A DNA stretch of 64,000 bases from Proteromonas lacertae (lineage: Eukaryota; Sar; Bigyra; Opalinata; Proteromonadidae), in assembly GCA_002245135.1 (NCBI GenBank), contig NGBS01000596.1, positions 1 to 64,000 of the forward strand. Direction: 5' to 3'. The first letter of the stretch is position 1; every line of letters begins with the position of its first letter. Both the position numbers and the translations under genes were made by a program. Below, in pieces: positions 11,782 to 22,889 of this stretch. The notes under the pieces are model-generated. The model had not been told where the DNA came from. It worked only from the letters and a program-made list of their open reading frames with translations, and did not search any database.

Positions 11782-14700
11782 TTATATATCGTCTTCATTC
11801 AATTCATCGTCATCATCACTAAGAACAGCAGCATCAGCTCCACCTATGCTACCAGTCATTTGTGATGTAGTTTCAGAAGATAAATCAGATAATAATTTAT
11901 TCGTTCTGTTGAAATCATCATCCTTTGGAGTATTTTCATCGGATGAGAGATCAATATCATCTGCATCAATGTCAAATAATAAATCATCTGTTTTATCGGT
12001 TTGAGCTGTTTTGGGAGTAGATTTTGCTGATTTTTTAGATAATGGGGTTGTTTTAGAGGGTGTTGAAACAGACTTTTTACTCTTTGTAGTACTAGGAGTA
12101 GGAACTTTTGGTGGTTTTGATGGGAGTTTTGGAGTATTTGTTTTAATTTGTGGTGGTGGAGGTGGCTTTCGTTTTATAGATGGTTTTGCTGTTGATTTTG
12201 TAGCAGCAGGTTTTGGTGCTGATTTTGCAACTACAGCTTTAGCAGTTGGCTTGGAAGGAGCTGGTTTTGTTGGAGGTTTTTTAGCAACTACTGGTTTTGA
12301 CTTTGGTTTTTCTGCTGGCTTTGGCTTTTCTACTGGCTTTGGTTTTTCAACAGGCTTCTTTGGTACTGGTACTGGTTTCTTTGCAACTGATTTCTTTGCT
12401 TTCTTTGGTGATTTCTTTTCAGTTGTTTTTTCTGGAGTTGGTTTAGTTTCTTCTTCTTCTAATTGTTGTTGTTGTTCTTCTTCCTCATTATTTCCTTCTT
12501 CACTTTCGTCTTTTACTTCGTCTTCCTGCTGTTGTTCCTCTTCTTCTGGTTTCTCTTCCTCCTGTTGTTGCTGTTCTTCCTCTACTTTTTCATCTTGTTC
12601 CTCTTCACCTGCTTCTTCTTCTGCTTCTTCCTTTTCTTCACCTTCCTCTTGTTGTTCTTCTTCACCTTCATCATCTTCTTCTTTTACTACCTCAAGATCA
12701 CCTTCTTCTTCCTCATTTTCTTCTCCATTTTCTTCTCCATTTTCTTCTTCTTCTCCTGCTTCAACTTCCTCTTCCTCTTCTTTTTGTTCCTCTTCTTCAC
12801 CTTCTTCTTCTTCTTCTTCCTCCTCCTCCTCCTCACTTTTCTCTTCTTCTACTTCCACCACTTCAATCTCTTTTTCTTCTTGTTCCTCTTGTTGCTGAGG
12901 TTGTTGTATCATTTCTTCTTCTTCTTCTTCTACTGGCTGTTGTTCTTCTACTACTACTTCTTCTTCTTTCTGTACAATAGGTGATGATGGAATAGAATGA
13001 TGTCTAATCACTCTTGGTCTTTCAGGTAATGGTGATTTTAACTTTGGAAATGGATTCTCATCACTAGGAATCTCAGTCAAATTCTCTATATAATCTCTAT
13101 ATCTTTGTCTTCTTAAAAACATTGCTTCTATCCATTGAATTACTCTTTGTTGTACCTTTGCTAATCTCAATATTCTCTCCTGTTCAGCTTGATTTCTTTT
13201 CTCTTTTTGTTCCTTTAAAACAGCTCTTCTTCTCTTATTTTCTTCTCTCATTGCATCTCTCTTTTTCTTTATCATTTCTCTACTTTCACTACTGATTTGT
13301 GGTTTAAATGTACATTTCTCCTTTTCTAATTGTTTTGATCTTTCTTCTCTTGATTTATAATCTGTTGGTTTTACTAATAGATTGAATCGATCCTTTTGGC
13401 TTTCATATATTACATCATTACTATGATCTACCTTTGGTTTAAATGAACATTCTTTATGTAATTGTTCTTCCCTTTTTTTATCTAATTCAGCATATTTTAT
13501 TCTTGGATCATTGTTTCTCTTCCATAAAGGTACTGATTTCTTCTTCTTTGAATATTCAGAAATGGTTGGAACAGGTTGGCATTCATCTATACCTTCATTC
13601 TCATATCGATATTTCTTTAACTCTTCATAGGACATTGTATCTTTCTTTTTATATCTCAATAATCGATCTTCTATCTTTCCTTTTCTTTCATCTAATTTAT
13701 AATTCTATTTAGAAATAATTAATAATAATAAATACTTTGTTAATTTTTGGATGGAATGTCAATTCTTTAGCATCTCTTAATGGTGGTTCAACTATTGGAG
13801 TTTTATCCCATGCATATAATCTCTCAATATATTCCTTCTTTGACATTGCTACAGTTGTTGATTTACTTCTATTTTTATTAATTGTTGGTCTAAACGTACA
13901 ATCTTTAGTCTTTTCTTCATTCATTGCTTTCTTCTTTTGGTCTAATCGATCATTGTATTTGTTAGTATATTCATATAACTCTTGTCCTAGTTTCTCAGGA
14001 CTTCTTCGTCTTTCTCTTGCACTGGTTGATCTACTCAATTTTGGCCTGAAAGTGCAATCTTCTGGTAGTTCAGGATTATCACCATTATTCTCTAATATTT
14101 CTCTGTATTTTTGAGTATATTGTTCGATTGATTCTGTGATTCTTTGGAAGTGGTTTTTACCGTATCTTTCACTCTTTCTAGTCACTTGTGGTGAGAATGT
14201 TTCTTCAGGATCAACGTAGACTGTTTTTTCTTTTAATCCATCTTGATATAATTCATCAATTATATTTTTACCTCTATATCTTCTAGCACTTAATGATCTT
14301 GATTTTTCAGCTATTTGTGGTTTAAACATATTCTATTTTTGTATATTAATAAATATATAAATTATATACTGGATCAATTCTATTTCTTACATATGATCGT
14401 TTTGATATAACTGATGTTGATCTCTGAGTAGTCATTGGTGGTTTAGATAAACCATTTTCATCACTATCTCCATTGTGTTTAATTGTTGATGGTCTTTTCA
14501 TTGGAGATTGTTGTCTTTCTTTTGGTCCTTCATATTCGATCATTTCATAATATTTTTCAATACTTCTAGCTCGACGTTGCTATATATATAATATAATATA
14601 TAATATATTAAAATACTTCAAATGATTCAAACACTTTATAATTCTTATTCTTATACAATACTGGTCTATATAATTTACTATCATTCTGAATATAAGCTAA

Positions 14701-15845
14701 TTCTTTCTGCTTTTTAATTTCTCTATTCTTACAAGCTAATCTGTACAATCTCTCTGGATCAATCTTTGCTTTTTTCTCTTTTTCTACTCCTTCTTCTTCA
14801 TCATCATCTTCATCATCATCATATTCATGTTGTTCATCATCATCATCACTATTATTCAATGAATTTCTCTGTTTAAAACGATAAGGAGATGCTTCTGTAG
14901 ATTCACCTTCACCACCAATAACACTTTTACGTTTTTCTTCTTCAAATAAATAGGGGAAATCTTCACTTCTCATCAACCTTCTTTCTCTTCTTTCTCTAGC
15001 TTCTTCTTCTTCTTTTTGAAGTTCTAAATATTTATATTTCATTGTATCATAATCAGTTGGTGGTATATAGTTAATTGTAGGATGAACTTTCTTTCTTCGT
15101 TTTTCTCTTTCCTCTCTTTCTTTTTCACGTTTTTCTTCTTCTCTTTTCATTATTTGCTTCTGTTGAGCTTCATAAAACATATCTTTAAATACACTTCCTG
15201 TACTTCCATTTGATCTTCCACTTTGGGCTGATCTGCTTCGTTTTAATTTCTTTGATTTCTCACTGATTTGAGGTCTAAATGGACATAGTTCCTCTTCTTC
15301 TTTTCTGATTTTGTCTAAGTTTTCTTGGGTTTCTATTGCTCGTTTTCTTTGGATTTCTTTTAATTCAGCTACTGTGTAGTTTTGTAGTGATGATGCTATA
15401 TCTGGATGGAAGGTACAATGGACATCTCCTTTAACTTTTGAAGTATACTTTTTATTGAAATGTTTCTATTATTTTTATATAAGTAAAAATTTTAGATAAA
15501 TACATCTACCGTTTTTACATTACCATGGAATGGTGTACTGTTTAATTCTCGTTCTTTTCTCGATTGAGCACTCTAGATCATTTTATATAATAGATTACAA
15601 TACTTTGCTTCTCAATTCGTATGATTTATTAACTTTTATTGGAGTAGTAGGTTCTAGTAGAGTATATAGTCTAACTATACGCTGTTGATTATTATCTGTG
15701 GATGGTCGCTTTTTTACCAGAGGTTGTTACTAAATATAACAGATAAATTCATACATCTCTCCCTCGATGTAGGTGATTTTTGTAATGGTGTATTTGGTGT
15801 GTTGTTTATAGAATCTGTTGTTGACAATGGCTGTGTATTATTCAT
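11782..15845 (-). CDS. Large F-x-P-x-I repeat protein with acidic/KP-rich tail
   Basis: A protein of roughly 1,300 residues. Its first two thirds carry many copies of a short motif, [CT]-[TP]-F-x-P-x-[IL]: CTFHPDI, CPFRPQIS, FKPQIAEKS, TFSPQVT, CTFRPKLS, CTFRPTIN, LTFHPKINK, CSFKPKVD, CTFKPQIS. Each is spaced by charged, helical, Arg/Lys/Glu sequence, often with SxSARxR stretches. A Glu/Gln-rich block (12440-12975) and a Lys-Pro-Ala block (12060-12420) follow, and the end is Ser/Asp-rich (DDDDELNEDDI). Similar F-x-P repeat proteins occur widely in flagellated protists and are usually hypothetical; a cytoskeletal or basal-body role is only a guess. Introns are GTAT...TAG, 25-40 nt. The junction of the first intron (near 15755) does not keep frame as read. 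Confidence 0.7.
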
Positions 15846-16111
15846 AGTGTGCAAAATTTAAGGAAAAATAATTTGATTAATTGATCTGATTAAGAAACTT
15901 CTATTTAAAAAATGCAAAACAGTCATATTTTCATTTGTTGAATATTTTGATAGTATGTAAATTATACTACAGCATTTCATGATATTAGTGATAGCTGTCT
16001 GCATAATATACTAAAAATAGTAGATAGAGATAGTGTTAGTATGAGATTAGAAGTGATTATTCGAATTGATGGAATAAACAAAAGAAACTAAAATATTTAC
16101 ATTACAATTTT
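15846..16111. other. Intergenic, no gene seen
   Basis: About 265 bases between the start of the F-x-P repeat gene and the end of the next minus-strand gene. It is AT-rich with no convincing open frame on either strand. It should hold the promoter of the repeat gene and the 3' end of the small coiled-coil gene; TTTTGTTTATT on the minus strand, just past that stop, resembles a poly(A)-type motif. Confidence 0.4.
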
Positions 16112-16623
16112 TTAACCTAATTCTTCGCCAAGACGTCTGACACGGTTATTGAGTTCACCATACTTTTCAATTAACATTTCAATTTCTTTCTTCTGTGAAA
16201 CAATCTATACAAATATTAATTGTTTCAATGTATACTTGTGTTGTTAGTCTTTTGTTTTCTGCAAGTTGTAGTGAGAATTTGTGATCATTTGCACCAAGAT
16301 ATTTTTCAATCTATTAATAAGAGTATAAAATATGATATATTATACTTCTACAGTCATTCCTATCATTCATTGTTGTGAATTTATGATCTGTATCTCTCAT
16401 GAATTGATCCTATTCCATTATCAGATAAAGAAACATATTATACCTGTTTCTTTTCTAACTGCTCCATTTTATCAAGCAATTCATCATATTCTGATCGTTG
16501 TAATATTAAAGTCTCTTCCAAATCTTGTAATCTTGCCTTTATCTTTCCTGCTCTTGGTGAATCAGATCTCATTGTAGAATTTGCACTGAAACTACCTCCT
16601 AAATCAATAGATGCTGAATCCAT
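16112..16623 (-). CDS. Small coiled-coil protein (~137 aa), unknown
   Basis: Starting at 16623, the sequence reads MDSASIDLGGSFSANSTMRS, then a helical region (KIKARLQDLEETLILQRSEY, LDKMEQLEKKQ), then HKFSLQLAENKRLTTQIVSQ and a C-terminal IEKYGELNNRVRRLGEELG. Three introns of 31-35 nt (near 16206-16236, 16314-16348 and 16407-16441) all begin GTATA and end TAG and keep one frame, which strongly supports a real gene. The small size, Ser/Arg-rich head and coiled-coil body are seen in cytoskeletal filament or basal-body proteins, but I recognise no family. Confidence 0.7.
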
Positions 16624-16778
16624 AACGTTTATTTTATTAAAATCTATAAAAAAAACGGTCCAGGCTTGACTTGGATATGAAATACAAATACACATGTCTT
16701 TTTTTAGTTCTGTATTTTCTCATATTTCATTATCAATAGTTAACATCCAATTTATCTCATTTTATATTTGGGACAGTA

Positions 16779-18296
16779 ATGGTGCTGAAGCTGAGAATGA
16801 AAGAAGAAATACACAACACAATGAGTATTACTTGTGAGAGTTCATAGATATAAATAGGACAAGAGCTCAGAAAAGAAATAGAAAGACTAATGAAATAATC
16901 TCTGCAAACGATGATCTCTCATTATCGTATTATTCTCAATTTAAAAACTTAGACCAAATAAAAAACAGAAATTAGAGAAGAATACTTATTTTGAGTATTA
17001 CTATTATGCATATACTTTTACAGTTTATCAGATGATTCAAAAAGACTCTTCAATTCATATAGAAAGATCTTGACAACATATGAGAAAAAAGACCTTTCAT
17101 TTGAATCAATTCTTTCAATAGAACCTTCATTAAACAGCTTCCTATCAAATAATAACTGTTATAATTGTGTTTTAGAGATTTTATCAAATATGATGAAATG
17201 GAATAATAATGAAGAGAATGAAAAGTATTATTCTATAATCTTAGAAATATTATCAATACTACCATTATTCAATATAGTTAAAATATTTCCAACAAACAAC
17301 AACAACAACAACAACAATAATAATAATAATAATATAAATATTAATTTAAACCAATCATTAAAAACATCTAAAAGAAGAATATGATATATTATTAACAAAA
17401 TCAAATGAATTATCCAATATAAGAGAAGATATAGATGAAAAATTACCACTATTAGTGTCAGTAACTACTCAATTCATAACAGATATAAATGAACAAATAT
17501 CTGAAAAGAATTATAATGTATTAGTAAGAAATAGAGAAATTGACCATGAATTGACAGAATTAAGTGAACAAATAGCAGTGGAAATGTATTTATTATAATT
17601 ATATATATTGTTTATTATATATAGTTCAGCAATTGAATTACCTGATTATTTGAATAAAGGTGATAATCTTCAAAGTATATTATTATGTATTTATAATTAG
17701 TATTAATAAAGAAAATTGTAGAAAGATTTACTCCAGGTGATGTAATAGGAATATCTGAAAGAATAAAACGATTAGAAGATATAGAAAAAGAAGAAACAGA
17801 AATTCAAGAATTAACAATTATTCAATCAACCTTAGATAAATTAAATAATCTCATTCTCTACTTTTCAGAGATTAATACAACAGAATTATATGAAGAAACG
17901 AAGAAATCATTTATTTTGCAATTTGATTGTATTTTATCTTCCCATTTAGATACTCTTTGCAATGATTTTTCACTTTATTTAACAGAAGTTTCATCAAGTA
18001 AACATGAATTAATGGAAATCGAAAAAGAATTGAAACAAGTAAATTCATCACCAGATAAATTACTTCGTATAGAAAGCTTAGATAAGAAACATTCAAAAAT
18101 AACAAAAGAAATAGATAACTCAATAAATCATATGAAAAGTGATATTCATAATTTTGTGAATGAATTTAAACCATATAAAAATATGATAGAAAATTTGCCA
18201 GAAGATAGAAACAAAGAACATATTGGAAAGATAGTTGATATGAAAGATGAGAATTTGTCTGTTGTTTTATTTCAATTAACATTATTATTTACATAG
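16779..18296 (+). CDS. Coiled-coil protein with poly-Asn tract, unknown
   Basis: The model opens at 16779 with a basic stretch (MVLKLRMKEEIHNTMR...RAQKRNRK) and continues with KRLFNSYRKILTTYEKKDLS, a hydrophobic helical region, and a poly-Asn tract at 17297-17332. Long helices follow (REIDHELTELSEQIAVE, ISERIKRLEDIEKEETEIQE, SKHELMEIEKELKQVNSS), and the end is DENLSVVLFQLTLLFT. At least four short introns are needed. Two one-base slips at A-runs (16960-16965 and 17370-17373) interrupt an otherwise consistent coding pattern; each is cured by one base in the run. The long helices could fit a kinetochore, spindle or ciliary component. I see no signature motif and propose no function. Confidence 0.5.
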
Positions 18297-18556
18297 TATA
18301 TGATGCATTTTATCTTTTTTTCTATCCCAATTTTCTCTTTTTGGCTAAATTTTTCCATTTCTTTCGTTATTCATCACTAAATACATGATCAAACCCTAAA
18401 TTTGTGGAAAGAAATTTTATTCATATTTAAAAAAGAGAAAATGAAAAACAATTAAAAATTATATTCAGAATAGATAATTATATTCAAAAAGGGTATTTAT
18501 GGAATAAGAAAAGAAAATTAAAAATCAATAATTGTGTTGTTTATTTTTAGAGTATC

Positions 18557-19326
18557 CTACTCTGATGATGGAGCTAATACTGATATTGAGAACTGTAATG
18601 AGGTAGGATCAGAATTCATAAACTCTTGAATAATTGGAACACAATCATCTAACAGTGACTTGTCTGAAGAAGCTTTACCACATAATATTGGTTCATCTTG
18701 TCTACCATCCATTATATAAATATTCCCCTCATTCTTACTATAATAAATTATAATCATTTACATAAATTCATACACAAAACATATAAAATGATTATTAGTA
18801 TTCATATCAGCTTCTGTTGATCCATTCTGAGCACATTGTTCGTGAGATTCGATTAATTCTTTATTATCTTCTAATAAATCAGCTCTTTCTTTAGGAGTCT
18901 TATTTAATGCATCATGATAATATTTATCCAATATACTATCTTTAATTGGCATGCAGACAGATAAATTATTTAAAATTGAGTGTAATAATGCCATTGTTCC
19001 ACAAGCATTGTCTATTGTTTGTTTTATAAAGAATAATGACTTTGAATGTGGTTCAGATATGTGTGAATTTATCAATTTTTCATACAAAACATTGGTCTTG
19101 TCGTTAATTGGGAATAAGAACATTACAGCAATCACAGGTTGTGGCAGTATAGCAATAAGATCCTCACTCAATCCAAATACTTCTGAATAGGAATACTTAT
19201 CAGTTGGATAGCCTAGTGTTTTTACATACTATTCAAGAATATATGAATAATACTGAGTTTAATAAAGCTGTATCATTTTCCTAAACGAAATAAAAATGTT
19301 TATAATACGAGTGGAATGAATTTCAT
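18557..19326 (-). CDS. UCHL3: Ubiquitin C-terminal hydrolase, UCHL3 type
   Basis: The three-exon model (start 19326) follows UCHL3 closely: MKFIPLENDTALLNSYVKTL, then LPQPVIAVMFLFPI, the oxyanion Gln and catalytic Cys in FFIKQTIDNACGT, the crossover-loop region, the catalytic His in NNHFICFV, and the catalytic Asp in IYIMDGRQDEP. It ends LQFSISVLAPSSE. All catalytic residues are present, so it should be an active cysteine protease that removes small adducts from ubiquitin or NEDD8. Length (about 230 residues) matches the family. Introns lie near 19278-19305, 19234-19258 and 18718-18755. It is divergently paired with the Cdc14-like gene, about 230 bases away. Confidence 0.94.
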
Positions 19327-19557
19327 CTCAAAATTTTAAAGATTTTAAGAACAAATCAGGTTTGAGAAATTAATGACCTTCTTTACTCAAAATACTGTTA
19401 ATCTATATTAAGTGATAGACATATAATATACAATCAATACAACATAATTCCAAATTTTTATGTGTAATCTATCTCTTGATAATGAGAAATAAAGAAAAAA
19501 GAAATATATCTGTTATGAAACGACTTAATTTTTTATTCATAACGATAATTTGTTTTT

Positions 19558-21042
19558 ATGGAGTATAAGGCAGAAATAATACCAAGTATTATGTTTTTAG
19601 ATTATATTGCTAGATCGATTTTATTTTCTAATAACGCCAAAGACATATGAATCAAACAATTGTACTTGTTATATAAATACAGACAAACAATTTGTATATT
19701 TACATTATTATATTTTTTTTGTAGGGTTATAGTCATTTTTTTGCTGATTTTGGTCCTTTATCAATAGATCAATTCTATAACTATGTCCAGTTGGTAAGAG
19801 AACAGTTGGAATGTTTATCAAATGACAAGAAAGTTGTATAAAACCATTTTATCTATAATTAATAATTAGACTTATCATTGTACTGGAATAGCTCCACATT
19901 TATACACAAATGCTGCAGTATTCTGCATAGCATACACAGTATTAATATTAGAGAAATCAATAGAAGAAGCATACACACCATTTCTATCATTACCACCACT
20001 TGTTCCTTTCAGAGATGTATCATTTGGAACATCGGAGTATAATATATTACCTATTGATGCAATCTATGCATTAATAAAAGGAACAAAAGCAAAAATATTA
20101 GATATTTACACTTTTGATTATAAAGAATACATGAGGACATTGAGTGTTGATAATGGAGATATAACATGGGTTGTTCCAAATAAAATATGTGTAACAAGTT
20201 CACCTAATGAATATCCAACAATAATGTGGAATGGTAAATATACATGGGGCATTAGTCAATATTTACAATATTTCAAAGAAAAAGGAGTTACTGATGTTAT
20301 TAGATTAGAAGATAATACTTATGATACAAAAATATGGGAAAGAAATGGAATTAGATTTTATGATTTAGTATTTACTGATGGAGATTGTCCTTTACAAAGG
20401 GTGTTAGTGTATTTATATTATTATTATTATTATTATTATTTAAATAGAAGGTTCTTTGATATTGTTGATAAACCAGGATCAGTAATAGCAATTCATTGTA
20501 AATCTGGATGTGGAAAATCATCAGTATTAATTGCTGCTTATCTTATTAAACATTATCATTTCACTACAAATGAAGCTATAATGTGGTTAAGAATGTTCAG
20601 ATCAGGTTCAGTATTTGGTATTCAACAGAAATGGTTGAGAGTCAATCAAGAGGATTTGTGGAATCAAAAACACTTTGATGATAAATTGGTGGAAATGTCA
20701 ACTGATTCTCAGAAGAAAATGATTCAACAATTCAAAGCAGAAAGAAATAAACTAAAGACACCAGTGTTTCTTGATTCTTTACCAGCTGCTTCACCTATTA
20801 AAGTAAAGAAAACGTCAACAGTAGCATCAGGAATGGTAACTTCTGCTTCAGTACCATCAATAATGTCAAGAGAATATAAAATGGAATTATTCTCAAGAAC
20901 TAGAGGTTGTTTTTCACCTGATTCATCGAAATATCGTACAAAATTGGATGGTACTGTTCAGACAATTAGTATACCTCAATACTGGAGTTTAAATAATAGT
21001 ATGAATAGAAGTATGTATTGCAAGACTGTAATGCCAAAATAA
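19558..21042 (+). CDS. CDC14: Cdc14-like phosphatase with altered active site
   Basis: Both Cdc14 domains are present. The N-terminal domain reads SHFFADFGPLSIDQFYNYVQ, then VTYHCTGIAPHLYTNAAVFC and LPPLVPFRDVSFG. The linker and second domain read NGDITWVVPNKICVTSSPNE, DGDCPLQRRFFDIV and a P-loop at 20491-20520. The loop is IHCKSGCGKSS: the nucleophile Cys and the Gly residues are kept, but the C-x5-R Arg is Lys (codon 20515-20517). GSVFGIQQKWL follows, as in Cdc14. Cdc14 reverses Cdk phosphorylation at mitotic exit and acts at centrosomes or cilia; with Lys in place of Arg, activity is expected to be strongly reduced. Introns lie near 19689-19724, 19838-19868 and 20400-20446. One-base slips near 19636-19641 and at the GGG at 20399-20401 need correction. 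Confidence 0.85.
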
Positions 21043-21113
21043 TAATTATTAAAGAAATATAATTTATATTTAAACAAATACAATAATAATATTAGAATTA
21101 TATATTTATTTAA

Positions 21114-21682
21114 TCATTCAAAAACATCCCAGAAATCTTCTGGTTCTTCTCCTTCTTTTACTAATATTCTATTCTCAAGTTTAATATCATGCTCATCCAA
21201 TAATGATTTAGTAATTTCATCAACATTTACAGAATCTTTATCAAATTCACTTCCTATCCACGTATAAACACTTTCACTATTATATATCACATATAAATCT
21301 ATTAAAGATTTTAACTACAAATAACAATATACTTTCTGGCAGTAAATCATCAACATCGAACATCTTGTATTGTTCAAATGTTTTATTATCACTAAAAATA
21401 TAAAATAAAAAAATTATACGGATGATATAAATAAAACGAAATTGATTTTTGATTATCATTTTCTTCATCAATATTCTCATTCAAGTGTAACTCTTCTTTG
21501 ATATTATAACACTTTGATAATTCATCATTCATCTGTTTCTCTTCTATTTTCCCACCTATTAATTTCTCAAATTCTTCATTTTCTTCTCCACTATTTATTT
21601 TCATTATTTTTCCATTAAAATGTTCATATGTTTGAAGATATTTTAATAAATTATCAAAACACATGCTATATTCTGCTCTATC

Positions 21683-21756
<74 letters not shown>

Positions 21757-22751
21757 CTATCTATCTCTTTTCCATACCATACATATATCTCACTTTCTAA
21801 TCTTATAATGAAAATTCCTCTATTATCAAAATATTTGTATATTTCAATATTATTCTCATTATTACGTATGATTCTTGCTATAATTAACTTTTGATAAGAA
21901 GAAAATGGAGAAATGAAATAAAACATTTTATTCTTGTTTATATTCTAATATAATGATAATATATCATTATATAATATACTTGTATTCTATTTTGTAGATC
22001 CAACAATTGTGTAATAAAACCAGTATGAGGTGACACACAAGGACGAATTTGAGATAATTTATATAAAGCATCTTGATAAGATAAATCTAAAAAAATGATA
22101 ATATTGAAAAACTTCGAGATAAATATATATATATAAATATACTTTCTTTTAACATCATATGAAACAATACAAAGGTAGATGAACGTGAGATTCCCATTTG
22201 ACAATGTAAATAAATTATCCCATTTTGATTTTTAACTTCATTTATATAATCATTTACATAGTATAGCAAATAATCCATACTCTCTTGACCATGATCATAT
22301 AAATCGAAGGATAAGTATTTGAAATCATTTTCAAAGTAATTTGGTGATAGACTGGCATTTACATTTATTATGTGAGTTATCTTATGTTCTTGTAAGATAG
22401 ATCTAACAATATACGATAAAATAATGAGGGATACTTGCTTGAAGATATTACAGCACCACCGAGGTAGAGATAATCATACACTTTGCTAATAACATTTTCA
22501 TAATTTACTTTCTTCGGTTCAGTATTATCGGATCTACTTTGTTCCAGAGTGGGAACTTCTGAAAGTTGTCTGTAATTAATAAATATAACTTAAATATACA
22601 AGTGAAAGTTATTCTGCTTACTTGGTGATTCTGAATTTGATTCCTTTTTGACATTTTCTTGTGACCCAGGAATCACTTCGCTATAAGTTTCTAAAATATT
22701 ATAATAGAGTTCAAGAATACGCGCTTCACCCCAAGAAAAATAATTCCCCAT
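21114..22751 (-). CDS. Dual-specificity phosphatase with gelsolin-like C-terminus
   Basis: The start at 22751 reads MGNYFSWGEAR, a good N-myristoylation signal (Gly2, Ser6). The dual-specificity phosphatase domain follows: KVYDYLYLGGAVISSS, HIINVNA, FDLYDHGQE, the active loop LHCQMGISRSS (Cys and Arg intact), and LSQIRPCVSPHTGFITQLL. After it come gelsolin/severin-type segments (DNRGIFIIRLESEIYVWYG; LYVIYNSESVYTWIGSEF), ending DFWDVFE. A DSP-gelsolin order is known from plant MKP1-type MAP-kinase phosphatases, so a membrane-anchored MAPK phosphatase is plausible. One intron (21682-21757) is almost wholly a TAA/TTA microsatellite. Other introns include a 52-nt one near 22569-22620. Confidence 0.85.
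21682..21757 (-). repeat. (TTA)n microsatellite filling an intron
   Basis: About 22 uninterrupted TAA triplets (TTA on the gene strand) sit between a GTATTTA donor and an ATAG acceptor in the DSP-gelsolin gene. Removing it joins IYVWYGKEID to NRAEYSMCFD in frame, so the microsatellite is intron sequence and not coding. Confidence 0.85.
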
Positions 22752-22889
22752 TTATTTTAAGCTTGTCAAATGCTTGAAATTTAAAAAAGCTTGATAGCTT
22801 GAATATTTTTCTTTCTTTTTTCTTTTTTTATCTAATCAAAATGTATATATTATATTTACATATGCTTTTATTTCATGTGAATTAATAGA

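Noticed and set aside
12011-12984. Long plus-strand open frames rich in Ser, Phe and Gly, or in Phe and Leu
   Set aside because: They are antisense images of the Glu/Gln and Lys-Pro-Ala low-complexity blocks of the F-x-P repeat gene; no intron signals or homology.
21682-21757. CRISPR-like array or coding poly-Tyr tract
   Set aside because: It is a simple TAA microsatellite inside an intron with proper donor and acceptor; there are no spacers.
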